32,294 nucleotides of DNA from Bacteroidota bacterium (GTDB taxonomy: Bacteria; Bacteroidota; Bacteroidia; Cytophagales; Cyclobacteriaceae): assembly GCA_023412765.1 (NCBI GenBank), contig JAEZBX010000356.1, positions 1-32,294 of the forward strand, written 5' to 3'. The notes below the pieces were generated by a model that saw only the letters and a list, made by a program, of their open reading frames with translations, ran no database searches and was not told the DNA's origin. Shown one piece after another: positions 1-8,545 of the stretch (the first letter of the stretch is position 1; each line of letters opens with the position of its first letter). Both the position numbers and the translations under genes were made by a program.

Positions 1-1716
1 CCACATAGCATAGTACAGGCCTTTCTCCTGGAGAAGATCTGAATGCGCACCGGATTCTATGATCCTCCCCTTTTCCAGCACATAAATAATATCAGCATGC
101 ATTATCGTCGACAGCCTGTGTGCAATCATGATGGTGATTTGTTCTCTGCTGAGGGATATCTCCCTAATAGTGTTAGTTATTTCCTCTTCTGTAAGGGAGT
201 CGAGCGCAGAAGTCGCTTCATCAAAAATCAACAGCTTAGGGTTTCTCAACAATGACCTTGCAATGGAAATACGTTGCTTCTCTCCTCCCGACAGTTTCAT
301 ACCATTTTCACCCAACAAAGTATTTAATCCATGTGATGACCTGGCTATCAGTTTCGATGCAGAAGCCTTGCGCAAGCTGTCCAGCAATTCTTCATCCGTA
401 GCATCAGCTTTTACAAATCGAAGGTTGTCCTTGATCGTACCGGCAAACAGTTGCGTATCCTGTGTGACGAAACCCATTTGCCTGCGGAGTTGATTGTATC
501 TGATGTTTACTGCGGGTTCATCATTAAAGAAGATCGTTCCCGACAACGGTCTGTACAGTCCTACCAATAGCTTGAGCAGCGTGGATTTTCCTGAGCCGGA
601 TGGCCCGACGAAGGCAATGGTATCACCAAGCGATACCTGAAAGGAAATATTGTCGATTGCATTATCTCTGGCTGTCCGGTGACGAAAAACAACGTCTTGA
701 AACCGAAGAGACCGGATGCTGCCAACGTCCACCGGATAGGCCGGGCGTTGCTCAATGGGCTTTTTCATGAGACTATCAAAATTCGCCACGGAAACTTCTA
801 CCTCCCGGTATTGAACAATGATGTTGCCTAGGTCCTGCAGAGGTCCAAAAATGGTTGTTGATATAAACTGCATACTGATCAATTCGCCTGTTGTTAGCAC
901 GTTGCGAAAAATCAGCCACAAAAGCATAAATAAGATTGAGTGCCTCAAAATATTCAAGGCACTTCCCTGGAGAAATGATAGGGTGCTTACCTTGCGGACC
1001 TTTTGCATCTCCAAATCATAGATATTCCTGGTCATGTCACTCAATCGCCTGATCTCAGGAAATGTTAACCCCAGGCTTTTCACCAATTCAATGTTGCGAA
1101 GGCTCTCAGTCATGATACCGCTCATGCGATTTGTTTCCTTGTTAATTGACCGCTGTACTCTCTTTATCTTTTTTGAAAGCGTTCCTGTCAATGCGGCGAG
1201 TACCAGCACACCAATGATGAATATGGGAATCAACAAACCGCTCTTGGTGATGCTATACCAAATAAGAAAACCGACTCCAACCAACGAGGAAAATACAACG
1301 TTTATGAAGGAGTTTACAAAGCGCTCTGTATCCGTCTTTACCTTTTGCAGCACTGATAAGGTCTCGCCGCTTCGACTTTCCTCAAATTCCTGAAAAGATA
1401 AACGCAGTGTCTGTCGCAGACCATCGTTGAAAATCTGCATGCCGAACCGGGCTACGGTTTTACGGGTGGTATACTCCTGGAAGGCTTTCGCGACCCGCGC
1501 AAGCAGCGCAATGCCGATAGCCACCATGAGCCAGAAGATTACCTCGCGCATTAATTCCTGCTGGGGGCGGTTGTTAATATTTGTGGCATAGTCATCGATA
1601 ATTTTACCAAGAATGATGGGATCCACAAGGTTAAGAAGCTGCGAAATACCGGCAAGCAGCAGTGAGAGCAATATTAATTTATAAAACGGGCGGAGATATT
1701 TCCATAAGAGCGACAT
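1..1716 (-). CDS. ABC exporter, fused permease and ATPase (partial, C-terminus beyond left edge)
   Basis: This is a half-size ABC exporter of the MsbA/ABCB type, placed in the inner membrane and likely to pump a lipid, peptide or drug outward. The visible 572 residues start MSLLWKYLRPF and run open to base 1, so the end of the nucleotide-binding domain is outside the window. Residues 1-300 hold hydrophobic membrane segments. The ATPase follows, with Walker A GPSGSGKST near residue 370, a Q-loop (GFVTQDTQLF), signature LSGGEKQR near 475, Walker B LLIFDEAT near 497 and the H-loop AHRLS near 534. All key ATPase motifs are intact. No peptidase C39 domain precedes the membrane part, so a bacteriocin-processing exporter is unlikely. 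The gene is divergent from gldC. The substrate cannot be told from sequence. Confidence 0.93.
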   Translation of the reverse strand, partial: MSLLWKYLRPFYKLILLSLLLAGISQLLNLVDPIILGKIIDDYATNINNRPQQELMREVIFWLMVAIGIALLARVAKAFQEYTTRKTVARFGMQIFNDGLRQTLRLSFQEFEESRSGETLSVLQKVKTDTERFVNSFINVVFSSLVGVGFLIWYSITKSGLLIPIFIIGVLVLAALTGTLSKKIKRVQRSINKETNRMSGIMTESLRNIELVKSLGLTFPEIRRLSDMTRNIYDLEMQKVRKVSTLSFLQGSALNILRHSILFMLLWLIFRNVLTTGELISMQFISTTIFGPLQDLGNIIVQYREVEVSVANFDSLMKKPIEQRPAYPVDVGSIRSLRFQDVVFRHRTARDNAIDNISFQVSLGDTIAFVGPSGSGKSTLLKLLVGLYRPLSGTIFFNDEPAVNIRYNQLRRQMGFVTQDTQLFAGTIKDNLRFVKADATDEELLDSLRKASASKLIARSSHGLNTLLGENGMKLSGGEKQRISIARSLLRNPKLLIFDEATSALDSLTEEEITNTIREISLSREQITIMIAHRLSTIMHADIIYVLEKGRIIESGAHSDLLQEKGLYYAMW

Positions 1717-1887
1717 CGTAGTTGGATCATGTAAAGATTCGCGCGAATTGAGCGCTTCCCCATCTAACCATCAGATCATTTCAGTTGTTATCCGGGACGC
1801 GCTCAACAGTTGACAGGTATATGCGAGTATGCAACAAAAAATCATTAAAACGAAAAAGGACGAAAGCACTCTGCTTAAATTGCCGCC

Positions 1888-2217
1888 ATGAAAAAATCGA
1901 CAATTAATTTCACCATAGAGCTGGACCAAAATAACATTCCTGAAAAAATATTCTGGGACGCTACGGACAAGCCGGATCCGGGCCTTTCAGAAACAAAATC
2001 GATCAGCGTCGCCCTGTGGGACCATGTCCAAAAAAATACGCTTCGGATAGACCTTTGGGCCAAGGATATGCCCATTGATGAGATGAAGCGGTTCCATATT
2101 GAATGCCTTGGGGGCATCGCTCAGAGTATTCTGAGCTCGACCAGAGACGAATTTATGTCTAATGAAATCAATGACCTTTGCGAAAGGCTCGTAGAACACC
2201 TAAAGTCAAATAGTTGA
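1888..2217 (+). CDS. gldC: Gliding motility protein GldC
   Basis: This 109-residue soluble protein matches the GldC family of Bacteroidota. GldC is needed for full gliding motility in Flavobacterium johnsoniae and is thought to assist the lipoprotein GldB. The N-terminal strand (KKSTINFTIELDQNNIPEKI) and the core stretch TLRIDLWAKDMPIDEMKRF are the recognisable family parts, and the length fits. There is no signal peptide, so it is cytoplasmic. The ATG at 1888 gives the expected N-terminus. It stands alone: an ABC exporter diverges upstream and a TonB-dependent receptor begins 122 bases downstream. gldB, its usual functional partner, is not in the window. Confidence 0.9.
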   Translation: MKKSTINFTIELDQNNIPEKIFWDATDKPDPGLSETKSISVALWDHVQKNTLRIDLWAKDMPIDEMKRFHIECLGGIAQSILSSTRDEFMSNEINDLCERLVEHLKSNS

Positions 2218-2236
2218 TTTCAGGCTAGTTCAAACG

Positions 2237-2266
2237 TTTGTTTTATCATTATTTTTTGTACTTTTC
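2237..2266 (+). promoter_or_regulatory. Candidate Bacteroidota-type promoter for the receptor/lipoprotein pair
   Basis: TTTG at 2237-2240 and TACTTTTC at 2259-2266 are separated by 18 bases. This resembles the Bacteroidota housekeeping pattern TTTG...TAnnTTTG, with the last base different. It lies about 75 bases before the receptor start and after the gldC stop. This is a pattern match only. Confidence 0.4.
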
Positions 2267-2339
2267 CGTTGAGAAGCTCGGTATGCATACTAAATTGCCG
2301 GGGTAAGCCTGTTAATATCATCAACCTCTAAAGCGTTTT

Positions 2340-5108
2340 ATGAAAGTATTTCATAAGAAGTTATTTGCGGCGGGAATACTTACACTCCTGGCTGCGACGA
2401 TGGCATTTGGCCAAACCAGTATCAGCGGAACTGTAACGGATGCCGTTAGCGGGGAGTCGCTGGCAGGCGTAAATATTATCGTAAAAGGCAGGGTGATCGG
2501 AACGATAACCGATACCGACGGAAATTTCAGCCTCAACGTCAGTGCAGCCCCACCGTTGACGCTTGTGGTGTCCTTTGTGGGATACAGAACACAAGAGGTA
2601 GCAGTCACCGAGACTAACGTGTCGGGATTGGAGATAAAAATGGAAGAGCAGACAATCCTGGGGCAAGAGGTTGTTGTGTCTGCCTCTCGTGTTGAAGAAA
2701 GTATCCTCAAATCTCCGGTTACAGTAGAAAAGCTCGACCTCCTGGCTATACGCCAGACTCCTGCAGCTGACTTTTTTGACGCCCTTGCCAATGTAAAAGG
2801 GGTGCAGTTTACTTCCAGCAGTTTGAATTTTCCTCAGATCAACACGCGCGGGTTTGCGACAATTGCAAATGTCAGATTTGTTCAGATGGTGGATGGAATC
2901 GATACCCAGGCACCGCTGTTAAATTTTCCAACAGGTAACATCGTTGGCATCGGCGAATTGGATACAGAAAGCATGGAACTCCTTCCCGGTACAGCCTCTG
3001 CGTTGTACGGACCAAATGCATTTAACGGTGTATTATTGATGAACAGTAAAAGCCCATTTGAATACCAGGGCTTGAGCGCACAATTTAAAGGAGGCATCAC
3101 AACATCCGATGCACAGGATAAAAGTTATCCATTTTATAGTTTCAATGCGCGCTATGCAAAGGCCTTTAATAATAAGTTTGCCTTTAAGGTGAACTTCGCT
3201 TACATGAGTGCGGAAGACTGGCGAGGCAAAGATTACACTACCGACGTTAATGATCCCGAATCAACGGTGAGCCTGGTGGGCAAGCCAAACTTTGACGGTG
3301 TAAATCTCTACGGCGACGAAACGAGAATTCCAGTTCCCTTACCTGTTCCTGGCTACAACGCACTAGACTTACGACGCACTGGCTGGCGCGAAGAAGACCT
3401 GGTCGACAACTATGACGCGACTAGCATCAAGGGTGATGTGGCATTGCATTATCGGCCAACGGATAATCTTGAGCTTTTATACAACTATCGTTTCGGCGGA
3501 GGAAGTTCAGTTTATCAGGGATCACAAAAGTACGCCCTGCGCGACTTCACCCAGCAATTTCACAAACTTGAATTGAAAGGAAGCAACTTCTTTATCCGTG
3601 GTTATGTCACTGCTACAGATGCGGGCGATTCATATAACATGGCTGCATTAGGGGGTGTGTTGAATGAACGCATTAGTCCGACTGCCAGCCAATGGGCTCC
3701 TGAATATGCACAGACCTATATCCTCGCCAGGCAAGGGTATGTACCAGGTGTTCCGGCGGGGAACGATGAGTTAGCTCACCAGGCTGCCCGGGCATATGCA
3801 GACAGAAACCGGCCCTCGGTTGGAAGCGCTGAATACAAAACATTGCTAGAGGATGTTCGGAACTCATATTTCCAACGGAATCCATCCGGAGCAAAATTCA
3901 TTGATCATTCAAGACTTTACCACGGAGAATTTAATTACAACTTCGCTGACCAAATCGATTTTGCAGAAATTCAGGTGGGCGGAAACTTTAGGCAGTACAG
4001 CCTATTTTCTGACGGTACTATTTTTAATGAAGATCCTGAAGATGGCCAAAATTTCGAACGAATAAACATCAACGAGTTCGGTCTGTACACGCAGCTCTCA
4101 AAAACATTGGCAGAAGCATTGAAGCTAACGGGATCGATACGCTACGACAAGAATGAAAATTTTGAAGGACGATTTACACCGCGGATATCTGCCGTCTACA
4201 CCTTCCTTGAGAATCATAATATCAGGGCAAGTTTTCAGACCGGATTTAGAAATCCTGACACACAAGCTCAATATATTTTCTTCCCTGTCGGGACAAATAC
4301 TTTGCTGGGAAGTTCCGAAGATAATGCAGCAAGATACGGAGTGCACAAAGGTGGCGCCTGGACACGCGCCTCTTATGAAGCATTTCGTGGGTCTGGTGGA
4401 ACACTCGCTCCGGATGGAACTCCAACCGGCGGAAATCCGAATCTGCTCGTGACCGATGATGTGGATTATGTTAAACCGGAAAGACTTTCTTCTTATGAAA
4501 TTGGATACAAAGGATTGTTCTCCGAAAATTTCATAGTCGACTTAAATGTGTACTACACTTCTTATAAAGATTTTATCGGTGGCGATGATGTCGCTGCGAA
4601 ATTTCAGACCGTTCACCAGGGTACAACTTACGCTCCAGGAACAATTTATTCACCATATCGGAATGCTTCGGAGGACGTAACTTCAACTGGTATCGGGGTG
4701 GGTCTCACCTACAACTTCGGAAGAGGATATTTTGCAACAGGCAATTATAACTATGCCACTTTCGATTCTGAACAATCGGATGGAAGTACATTCCGCGCAG
4801 GGTTCAACACCCCCGAAAATAAACTCAACCTTGGCGTAGGAAACAGAAAACTAACGAAGAACCTTGGGTTCAACCTCAATTTCAGATGGCAGGATAAGTT
4901 CCTATGGCAATCCGATTTTGGCGACTGGAATGTTCCAGAGTTTGGAGTATTCGATGCACAGGTTAGCTACAAAATCACTTCAATTAAGACCATTGCTAAA
5001 ATTGGAGGTTCAAATCTGTTTGGCAAAGATTATCGCACGAACCTGGGTGGTCCCTTTGTCGGACAACAGTACTACATCTCGCTTACTTTCGATGAATTTC
5101 TTAAATAA
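2340..5108 (+). CDS. TonB-dependent receptor with N-terminal carboxypeptidase-regulatory-like domain
   Basis: This is an outer-membrane active-transport receptor of 922 residues. A signal peptide (about residues 1-25, ending near AFGQ) is followed by a CarboxypepD_reg-like beta domain (about 26-107, with GTVTDAVSGESLAGVNI and VVSFVGYRTQEV). The plug domain follows (about 110-225, containing NTRGFATIANVRF and the late-plug ALYGPNAFNGVLL), then a long beta-barrel ending in an aromatic-rich strand (QQYYISLTF). It is not a SusC in the strict sense, since no SusD-type protein follows. Instead an SGNH-like lipoprotein begins 18 bases after the stop, so the two are probably one transcription unit. 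The ligand is unknown. A lipid or ester substrate is an inference from the neighbour only. Confidence 0.92.
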   Translation: MKVFHKKLFAAGILTLLAATMAFGQTSISGTVTDAVSGESLAGVNIIVKGRVIGTITDTDGNFSLNVSAAPPLTLVVSFVGYRTQEVAVTETNVSGLEIKMEEQTILGQEVVVSASRVEESILKSPVTVEKLDLLAIRQTPAADFFDALANVKGVQFTSSSLNFPQINTRGFATIANVRFVQMVDGIDTQAPLLNFPTGNIVGIGELDTESMELLPGTASALYGPNAFNGVLLMNSKSPFEYQGLSAQFKGGITTSDAQDKSYPFYSFNARYAKAFNNKFAFKVNFAYMSAEDWRGKDYTTDVNDPESTVSLVGKPNFDGVNLYGDETRIPVPLPVPGYNALDLRRTGWREEDLVDNYDATSIKGDVALHYRPTDNLELLYNYRFGGGSSVYQGSQKYALRDFTQQFHKLELKGSNFFIRGYVTATDAGDSYNMAALGGVLNERISPTASQWAPEYAQTYILARQGYVPGVPAGNDELAHQAARAYADRNRPSVGSAEYKTLLEDVRNSYFQRNPSGAKFIDHSRLYHGEFNYNFADQIDFAEIQVGGNFRQYSLFSDGTIFNEDPEDGQNFERININEFGLYTQLSKTLAEALKLTGSIRYDKNENFEGRFTPRISAVYTFLENHNIRASFQTGFRNPDTQAQYIFFPVGTNTLLGSSEDNAARYGVHKGGAWTRASYEAFRGSGGTLAPDGTPTGGNPNLLVTDDVDYVKPERLSSYEIGYKGLFSENFIVDLNVYYTSYKDFIGGDDVAAKFQTVHQGTTYAPGTIYSPYRNASEDVTSTGIGVGLTYNFGRGYFATGNYNYATFDSEQSDGSTFRAGFNTPENKLNLGVGNRKLTKNLGFNLNFRWQDKFLWQSDFGDWNVPEFGVFDAQVSYKITSIKTIAKIGGSNLFGKDYRTNLGGPFVGQQYYISLTFDEFLK

Positions 5109-5126
5109 TTTCTAAAAGAGATCATT

Positions 5127-6719
5127 ATGAAACTATTGAAATATACCTCCTTCCTTCTTGTCTCTTTATTCACGATAGCTTGCGAACAGGATCTGATTGA
5201 GACAACTCCCGCTGACCCGGATTTGACGAACGTTTCTCCCGACCCTTGTAACGGTAATTCTGGTTCGGCTGACTTTACAAAGTTTGTTGCCATTGGAAAT
5301 TCATTTGTCGCGGGGGTTCAGGCGGGCGCTTTGTTTGATGAAGCCCAGGAAAATTCTTTACCGGCTATTTTAAACAAACAGTTTGCCTGCGCTGGTGGTA
5401 CCGAGACTTTCACTCAACCTGACATAAATGCAACGTTGGGCTGGAACCTTTTCATCACGCAACCAATTCTAGGCCCACCATTAGACCCAACAAAACCTGT
5501 ACTGGGAAGGATGCTGCTGCAAGGTGCGTCGCCCAGGCCAACGCCACAGGCATACGCAGTTGGCAACCTGGAAGCCGTTCCGAATCCAATGGTGAACCCT
5601 GGATTCCTGTACACCGACGACAAAACAGAATTGAATAACTTCGGCGTTCCGGCAATAACGCTGGGGCAAACTCTAATACCGGCAACCGGCAACTGGGCTG
5701 CGCCAGATCCAGCCGCAGGTTTTAGTCCGTTCTATGCCCGGTTTGCATCAGTGCCCGGAACATCGACAATTATTGGCGATGCAGCAGCTGCCCAACCATC
5801 TTTCTTTTTGTTTTGGGCAGGCCTTGACGACTTTTTCTTGTACGCCGCTTTTGGCGCTGATCCCACAAAAGCTCCATTGAATACTGGACCCGCATTTGAG
5901 TTTCAATACGGGGCAGCAATTGGTGCCTTGCTAGCCTCCAATCCTGAACTGAAGGGTGTTGTCGGAAATTTCCCCAATATATTCGCGATGCCTCACTTCA
6001 CCGCCGTTGCCTGGAATGCAGTACCACTCGATGCAGCTACCGCGACAGTTGCAATGACTGCGCTTGGAAATAACTACAATGCATTCTTAGACGCAATGGA
6101 GGGTAATGGAATCATAGACGAGGCCGAGCGGGATTTGAGAAAGTTGTCGTACGAAGCAGGGCAAAATGCGATCTTAATCAACGACGAAACACTGACCGAC
6201 CTCACTCCTTATATGGCTGGTCCCTTTGCGGGCCTCGCGCCCTACGCAATGGCGCGACAAACAAAGAACACCGATATCATTCCATTGAGTACCGGAACGG
6301 TTTTAGGCACAACCGTAGGAGGTGATCCAACCAAAGTATATGGTGTAACGGTGCCCCTACCAGACCAATATGCATTGATACCTGCTGAAATTATGGAGAT
6401 TGCAGATGCGAGAACCGATTTCAATGCTGCAGTCAAGGCAATTGCCGATGCTAATTCAGCACGGGTTGCCCATGCTGACATCGACAAGGGTTTTGCAGAC
6501 TTCATCACTGGACAGGCCATGGTATCAAATGGAATTACCATCACACCGAACATAAACCCTCCGACAGGAATTTATTCGGAAGATGGCGTTCATCCTAACA
6601 GCCGCGGGTACGCACTTATGGCCAATCTTTTTATCCAGGCGATTAATACGCAGTTTGGAGCGTCGGTGCCGTTAGTAAACATTAGCAGGTATAAGGCAAC
6701 CGGATTGCCGATACCTTAG
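5127..6719 (+). CDS. SGNH/GDSL-hydrolase-like surface lipoprotein with altered active-site blocks
   Basis: This 530-residue protein has a lipoprotein signal peptide with lipobox LFTIAC (Cys19). Block I of the SGNH fold is FVAIGNSFVAG, with the nucleophile candidate Ser59 but Asn58 in place of the usual Asp of GDS. Block V is intact as EDGVHPNSRGY (Asp486, His489). The segment that should carry the block III GxND reads AGLDD (232-235), so the Asn expected in the oxyanion hole is Asp234. It follows the TonB-dependent receptor by 18 bases, and pairing of such lipoproteins with receptors is seen in Bacteroidota. It may hydrolyse an ester at the cell surface, or bind ligand for the receptor without catalysis. 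Family assignment is good; activity is uncertain. Confidence 0.82.
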   Translation: MKLLKYTSFLLVSLFTIACEQDLIETTPADPDLTNVSPDPCNGNSGSADFTKFVAIGNSFVAGVQAGALFDEAQENSLPAILNKQFACAGGTETFTQPDINATLGWNLFITQPILGPPLDPTKPVLGRMLLQGASPRPTPQAYAVGNLEAVPNPMVNPGFLYTDDKTELNNFGVPAITLGQTLIPATGNWAAPDPAAGFSPFYARFASVPGTSTIIGDAAAAQPSFFLFWAGLDDFFLYAAFGADPTKAPLNTGPAFEFQYGAAIGALLASNPELKGVVGNFPNIFAMPHFTAVAWNAVPLDAATATVAMTALGNNYNAFLDAMEGNGIIDEAERDLRKLSYEAGQNAILINDETLTDLTPYMAGPFAGLAPYAMARQTKNTDIIPLSTGTVLGTTVGGDPTKVYGVTVPLPDQYALIPAEIMEIADARTDFNAAVKAIADANSARVAHADIDKGFADFITGQAMVSNGITITPNINPPTGIYSEDGVHPNSRGYALMANLFIQAINTQFGASVPLVNISRYKATGLPIP

Positions 6720-6722
6720 TGG

Positions 6723-6761
6723 AAGGTATAGGGTATAGGGTTACCTTATACCTTATACCTT
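6723..6761. terminator. Long hairpin made of heptamer repeats between convergent genes
   Basis: The left arm (6723-6740) AAGGTATAGGGTATAGGG and the right arm (6744-6761) CCTTATACCTTATACCTT pair along 18 positions, allowing two G-U wobbles, around the 3-base loop TTA. A short T-run follows at 6767-6770. It sits 3 bases after the lipoprotein stop and 20 bases before the end of the convergent glycosyltransferase, so it probably ends transcription from both sides. Each arm consists of near-tandem copies of a 7-base unit. Confidence 0.7.
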
Positions 6762-6781
6762 ATACCTTTTCACCTTATTCC

Positions 6782-8020
6782 TCACTCCTTCATTCCCGCG
6801 ATAATCTGATTCGCATAGTTGGTCCAGGTGTATTGCGCGGCATGCTTTCTTGCCTTCTCACCCATAGCTGGAATTTTATCCCGATTGTCAGCAAACCATG
6901 CAATCTTTTCAGCAATCGCTTGGGGATTTCGGATTGGCACAAGAAATCCCGTTTCACCTTCCACGACTAAATCGGTTCCTCCCGTATTGGGTGTGATTAT
7001 TAACGGCAGCCCCTGACTCATGGACTCCTGCATAACCAGTGCCCTACCCTCAACAATAGAAGGCAGGCAGAAGACATCACATGAGCGCATCAATGCCAGG
7101 ACCTGATCGTTAGGCCTGCCGCTTTCATAAGTAAAGTCCGAATATTGACTCTTGTAGAATTCCATGGGTGCTAACAGCGATCCTAGTACCACTAATTCAA
7201 CATCGCTTCGCTTCAGGAGTTTTACCGCATTAAACAAATCTCCAAGTCCTTTGCGCTGGCCCATTGACCCAACGAACAAAACACGCAACGGTTGGCCTGT
7301 ACGTGAATATTTCCGCTGCGCCGGATCATAGCTGTTTTGCGGCGAGCCAAACGGCGACATGATTAATTTTTTGTTATGGGCCCAATCGGGTAACGAATGC
7401 AATACGAAATCCCCAGGACCTACCACGACATCTGCAAGTTCCATCTCCTCGGTTTTTCGTTGAAGTTTCTTTTCTGAATCCTGAATACCTCCGCCAAGAG
7501 TTACGGCCCACTCCGGAAGTCTTTGCGCTTCCTCGAGCATCAGTCGTCGTCCTGTATCCCAATACGCTATAGGCAGATCATAGATACATTTGATCCCTAG
7601 CTGTTTTGCTTGCTTGAATGTTGATAGTGCCCCATCCTCATAAGCGTAGACTCCCTTCAAATCATATTTTTTAGCCAAAGCTGGCAATCGCTTTGCAACA
7701 TCAGCATCAAAGTTTTGAAAAACTGCATCCAGACTTGCCCAGCCAACTTCATGTTTTACCGCACTCGTAATTCCCAGTTTAGGGAGAAGTAGTCTTGCTG
7801 TTTCTCTTAATGGATAGGTTGTAATCTTATTGGCTGGCACCTCGAAAGAACGTCGCAACATCTCATCACGTACACCAGCTGGTAAGAGTCTTAACAGAGG
7901 ATTTGACGATTCAATCGCAATTCCTGTGTGGAACTCCGCCAACAAATTTTCTTCCAACAGGCGGCGCAACAACGCGCGACTAAAATTATTACCGGTTGGA
8001 TGCATCAAAACAAAACCCAT
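6782..8020 (-). CDS. Family 4-like glycosyltransferase (GT-B fold)
   Basis: This 412-residue protein transfers a sugar from a nucleotide sugar to an acceptor, probably in surface polysaccharide or glycolipid synthesis. The N-terminus has the pattern MHPTGNNFSRALLRRLLEEN, with an HPTGN start seen in a group of bacterial GT4-like enzymes. The C-terminal Rossmann domain starts near 244 (PLRVLFVGSMGQRKGLGDL) and carries the retaining-GT E-x7-E motif EGRALVMQE (Glu324, Glu332), followed by GLPLIITPNTGGTDLV. There is no signal peptide or membrane helix. It is the last gene of a minus-strand run, 104 bases after the rhodanese lipoprotein, so cotranscription is possible but not clear. Its own end lies against a hairpin terminator. 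The substrate cannot be read from sequence. Confidence 0.88.
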   Translation of the reverse strand: MGFVLMHPTGNNFSRALLRRLLEENLLAEFHTGIAIESSNPLLRLLPAGVRDEMLRRSFEVPANKITTYPLRETARLLLPKLGITSAVKHEVGWASLDAVFQNFDADVAKRLPALAKKYDLKGVYAYEDGALSTFKQAKQLGIKCIYDLPIAYWDTGRRLMLEEAQRLPEWAVTLGGGIQDSEKKLQRKTEEMELADVVVGPGDFVLHSLPDWAHNKKLIMSPFGSPQNSYDPAQRKYSRTGQPLRVLFVGSMGQRKGLGDLFNAVKLLKRSDVELVVLGSLLAPMEFYKSQYSDFTYESGRPNDQVLALMRSCDVFCLPSIVEGRALVMQESMSQGLPLIITPNTGGTDLVVEGETGFLVPIRNPQAIAEKIAWFADNRDKIPAMGEKARKHAAQYTWTNYANQIIAGMKE

Positions 8021-8124
8021 AAACTCGATGAAATTAAATGCGCACTAAATTAAAAAAATTAAGATGGTCTTTCGACTCTTCCGGCCGGCTACGAATTGTC
8101 GTGTCAACAGCATTTCTTTGAATA

Positions 8125-8526
8125 TCATTGTTCCAAATTCGAATAACCACCTTCAAGCACATATATATTTTCAAAGCCCTCATCCTCCATTTTTCTGGCT
8201 GCATCCGAGCTTCGTTTTCCTGATTTACAATAAAGAAAATATGTGCTTGTCTTGTCTAGCTTTTGGATCTCTGCATCAAAGGTCGGAGCTGAATAATCGA
8301 TATTAATTGCTCCGTCGATCATGCCTTCCGCTACTTCTTCCGGTTTGCGTACATCGACTAGTACAGCGCCTGGAGTGGATGACAGTTTGGATTTGAACTG
8401 GTCAGGAGGTAGCTGTATGGTTGTCTTACCTTTTTCTTCCTTATCTTCTTTACTTCCGCTGCCGGAGCAATTAGCGAAAAGGCAAATTATTATCAAGAAG
8501 GGCAGTAAGCTATGATGGGTTTTCAT
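8125..8526 (-). CDS. Rhodanese-like domain lipoprotein
   Basis: This is a 133-residue exported single-domain rhodanese. The signal peptide ends in lipobox LFANC (Cys20), followed by a short charged, Lys/Glu-rich linker (25-36). The domain shows AVLVDVRKPEEVAEGMIDGA and the active-site loop CKSGKRS with catalytic Cys100, so persulfide or sulfur transfer is chemically possible. The Asp-Val-Arg and Glu-Gly-His-like region is in order, with Met69-Ile70 where His-Ile is more common. It lies 19 bases downstream of the YdcF-like gene on the same strand and is probably cotranscribed. Physiological substrates of such envelope rhodaneses are not established. Confidence 0.88.
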   Translation of the reverse strand: MKTHHSLLPFLIIICLFANCSGSGSKEDKEEKGKTTIQLPPDQFKSKLSSTPGAVLVDVRKPEEVAEGMIDGAINIDYSAPTFDAEIQKLDKTSTYFLYCKSGKRSSDAARKMEDEGFENIYVLEGGYSNLEQ

Positions 8527-8545
8527 CGCGATGTGTTGTAATGAA

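Noticed and set aside
1809..1832. TTGACA in the ABC exporter/gldC gap as a sigma70 -35 box
   Set aside because: TATGCA follows after only 12 bases, and Bacteroidota promoters do not use the TTGACA/TATAAT pattern, so the match is likely chance.
2340..6719. SusC/SusD glycan-uptake pair
   Set aside because: The lipoprotein partner has SGNH blocks I and V, not SusD helical features, and no glycoside hydrolase is nearby.
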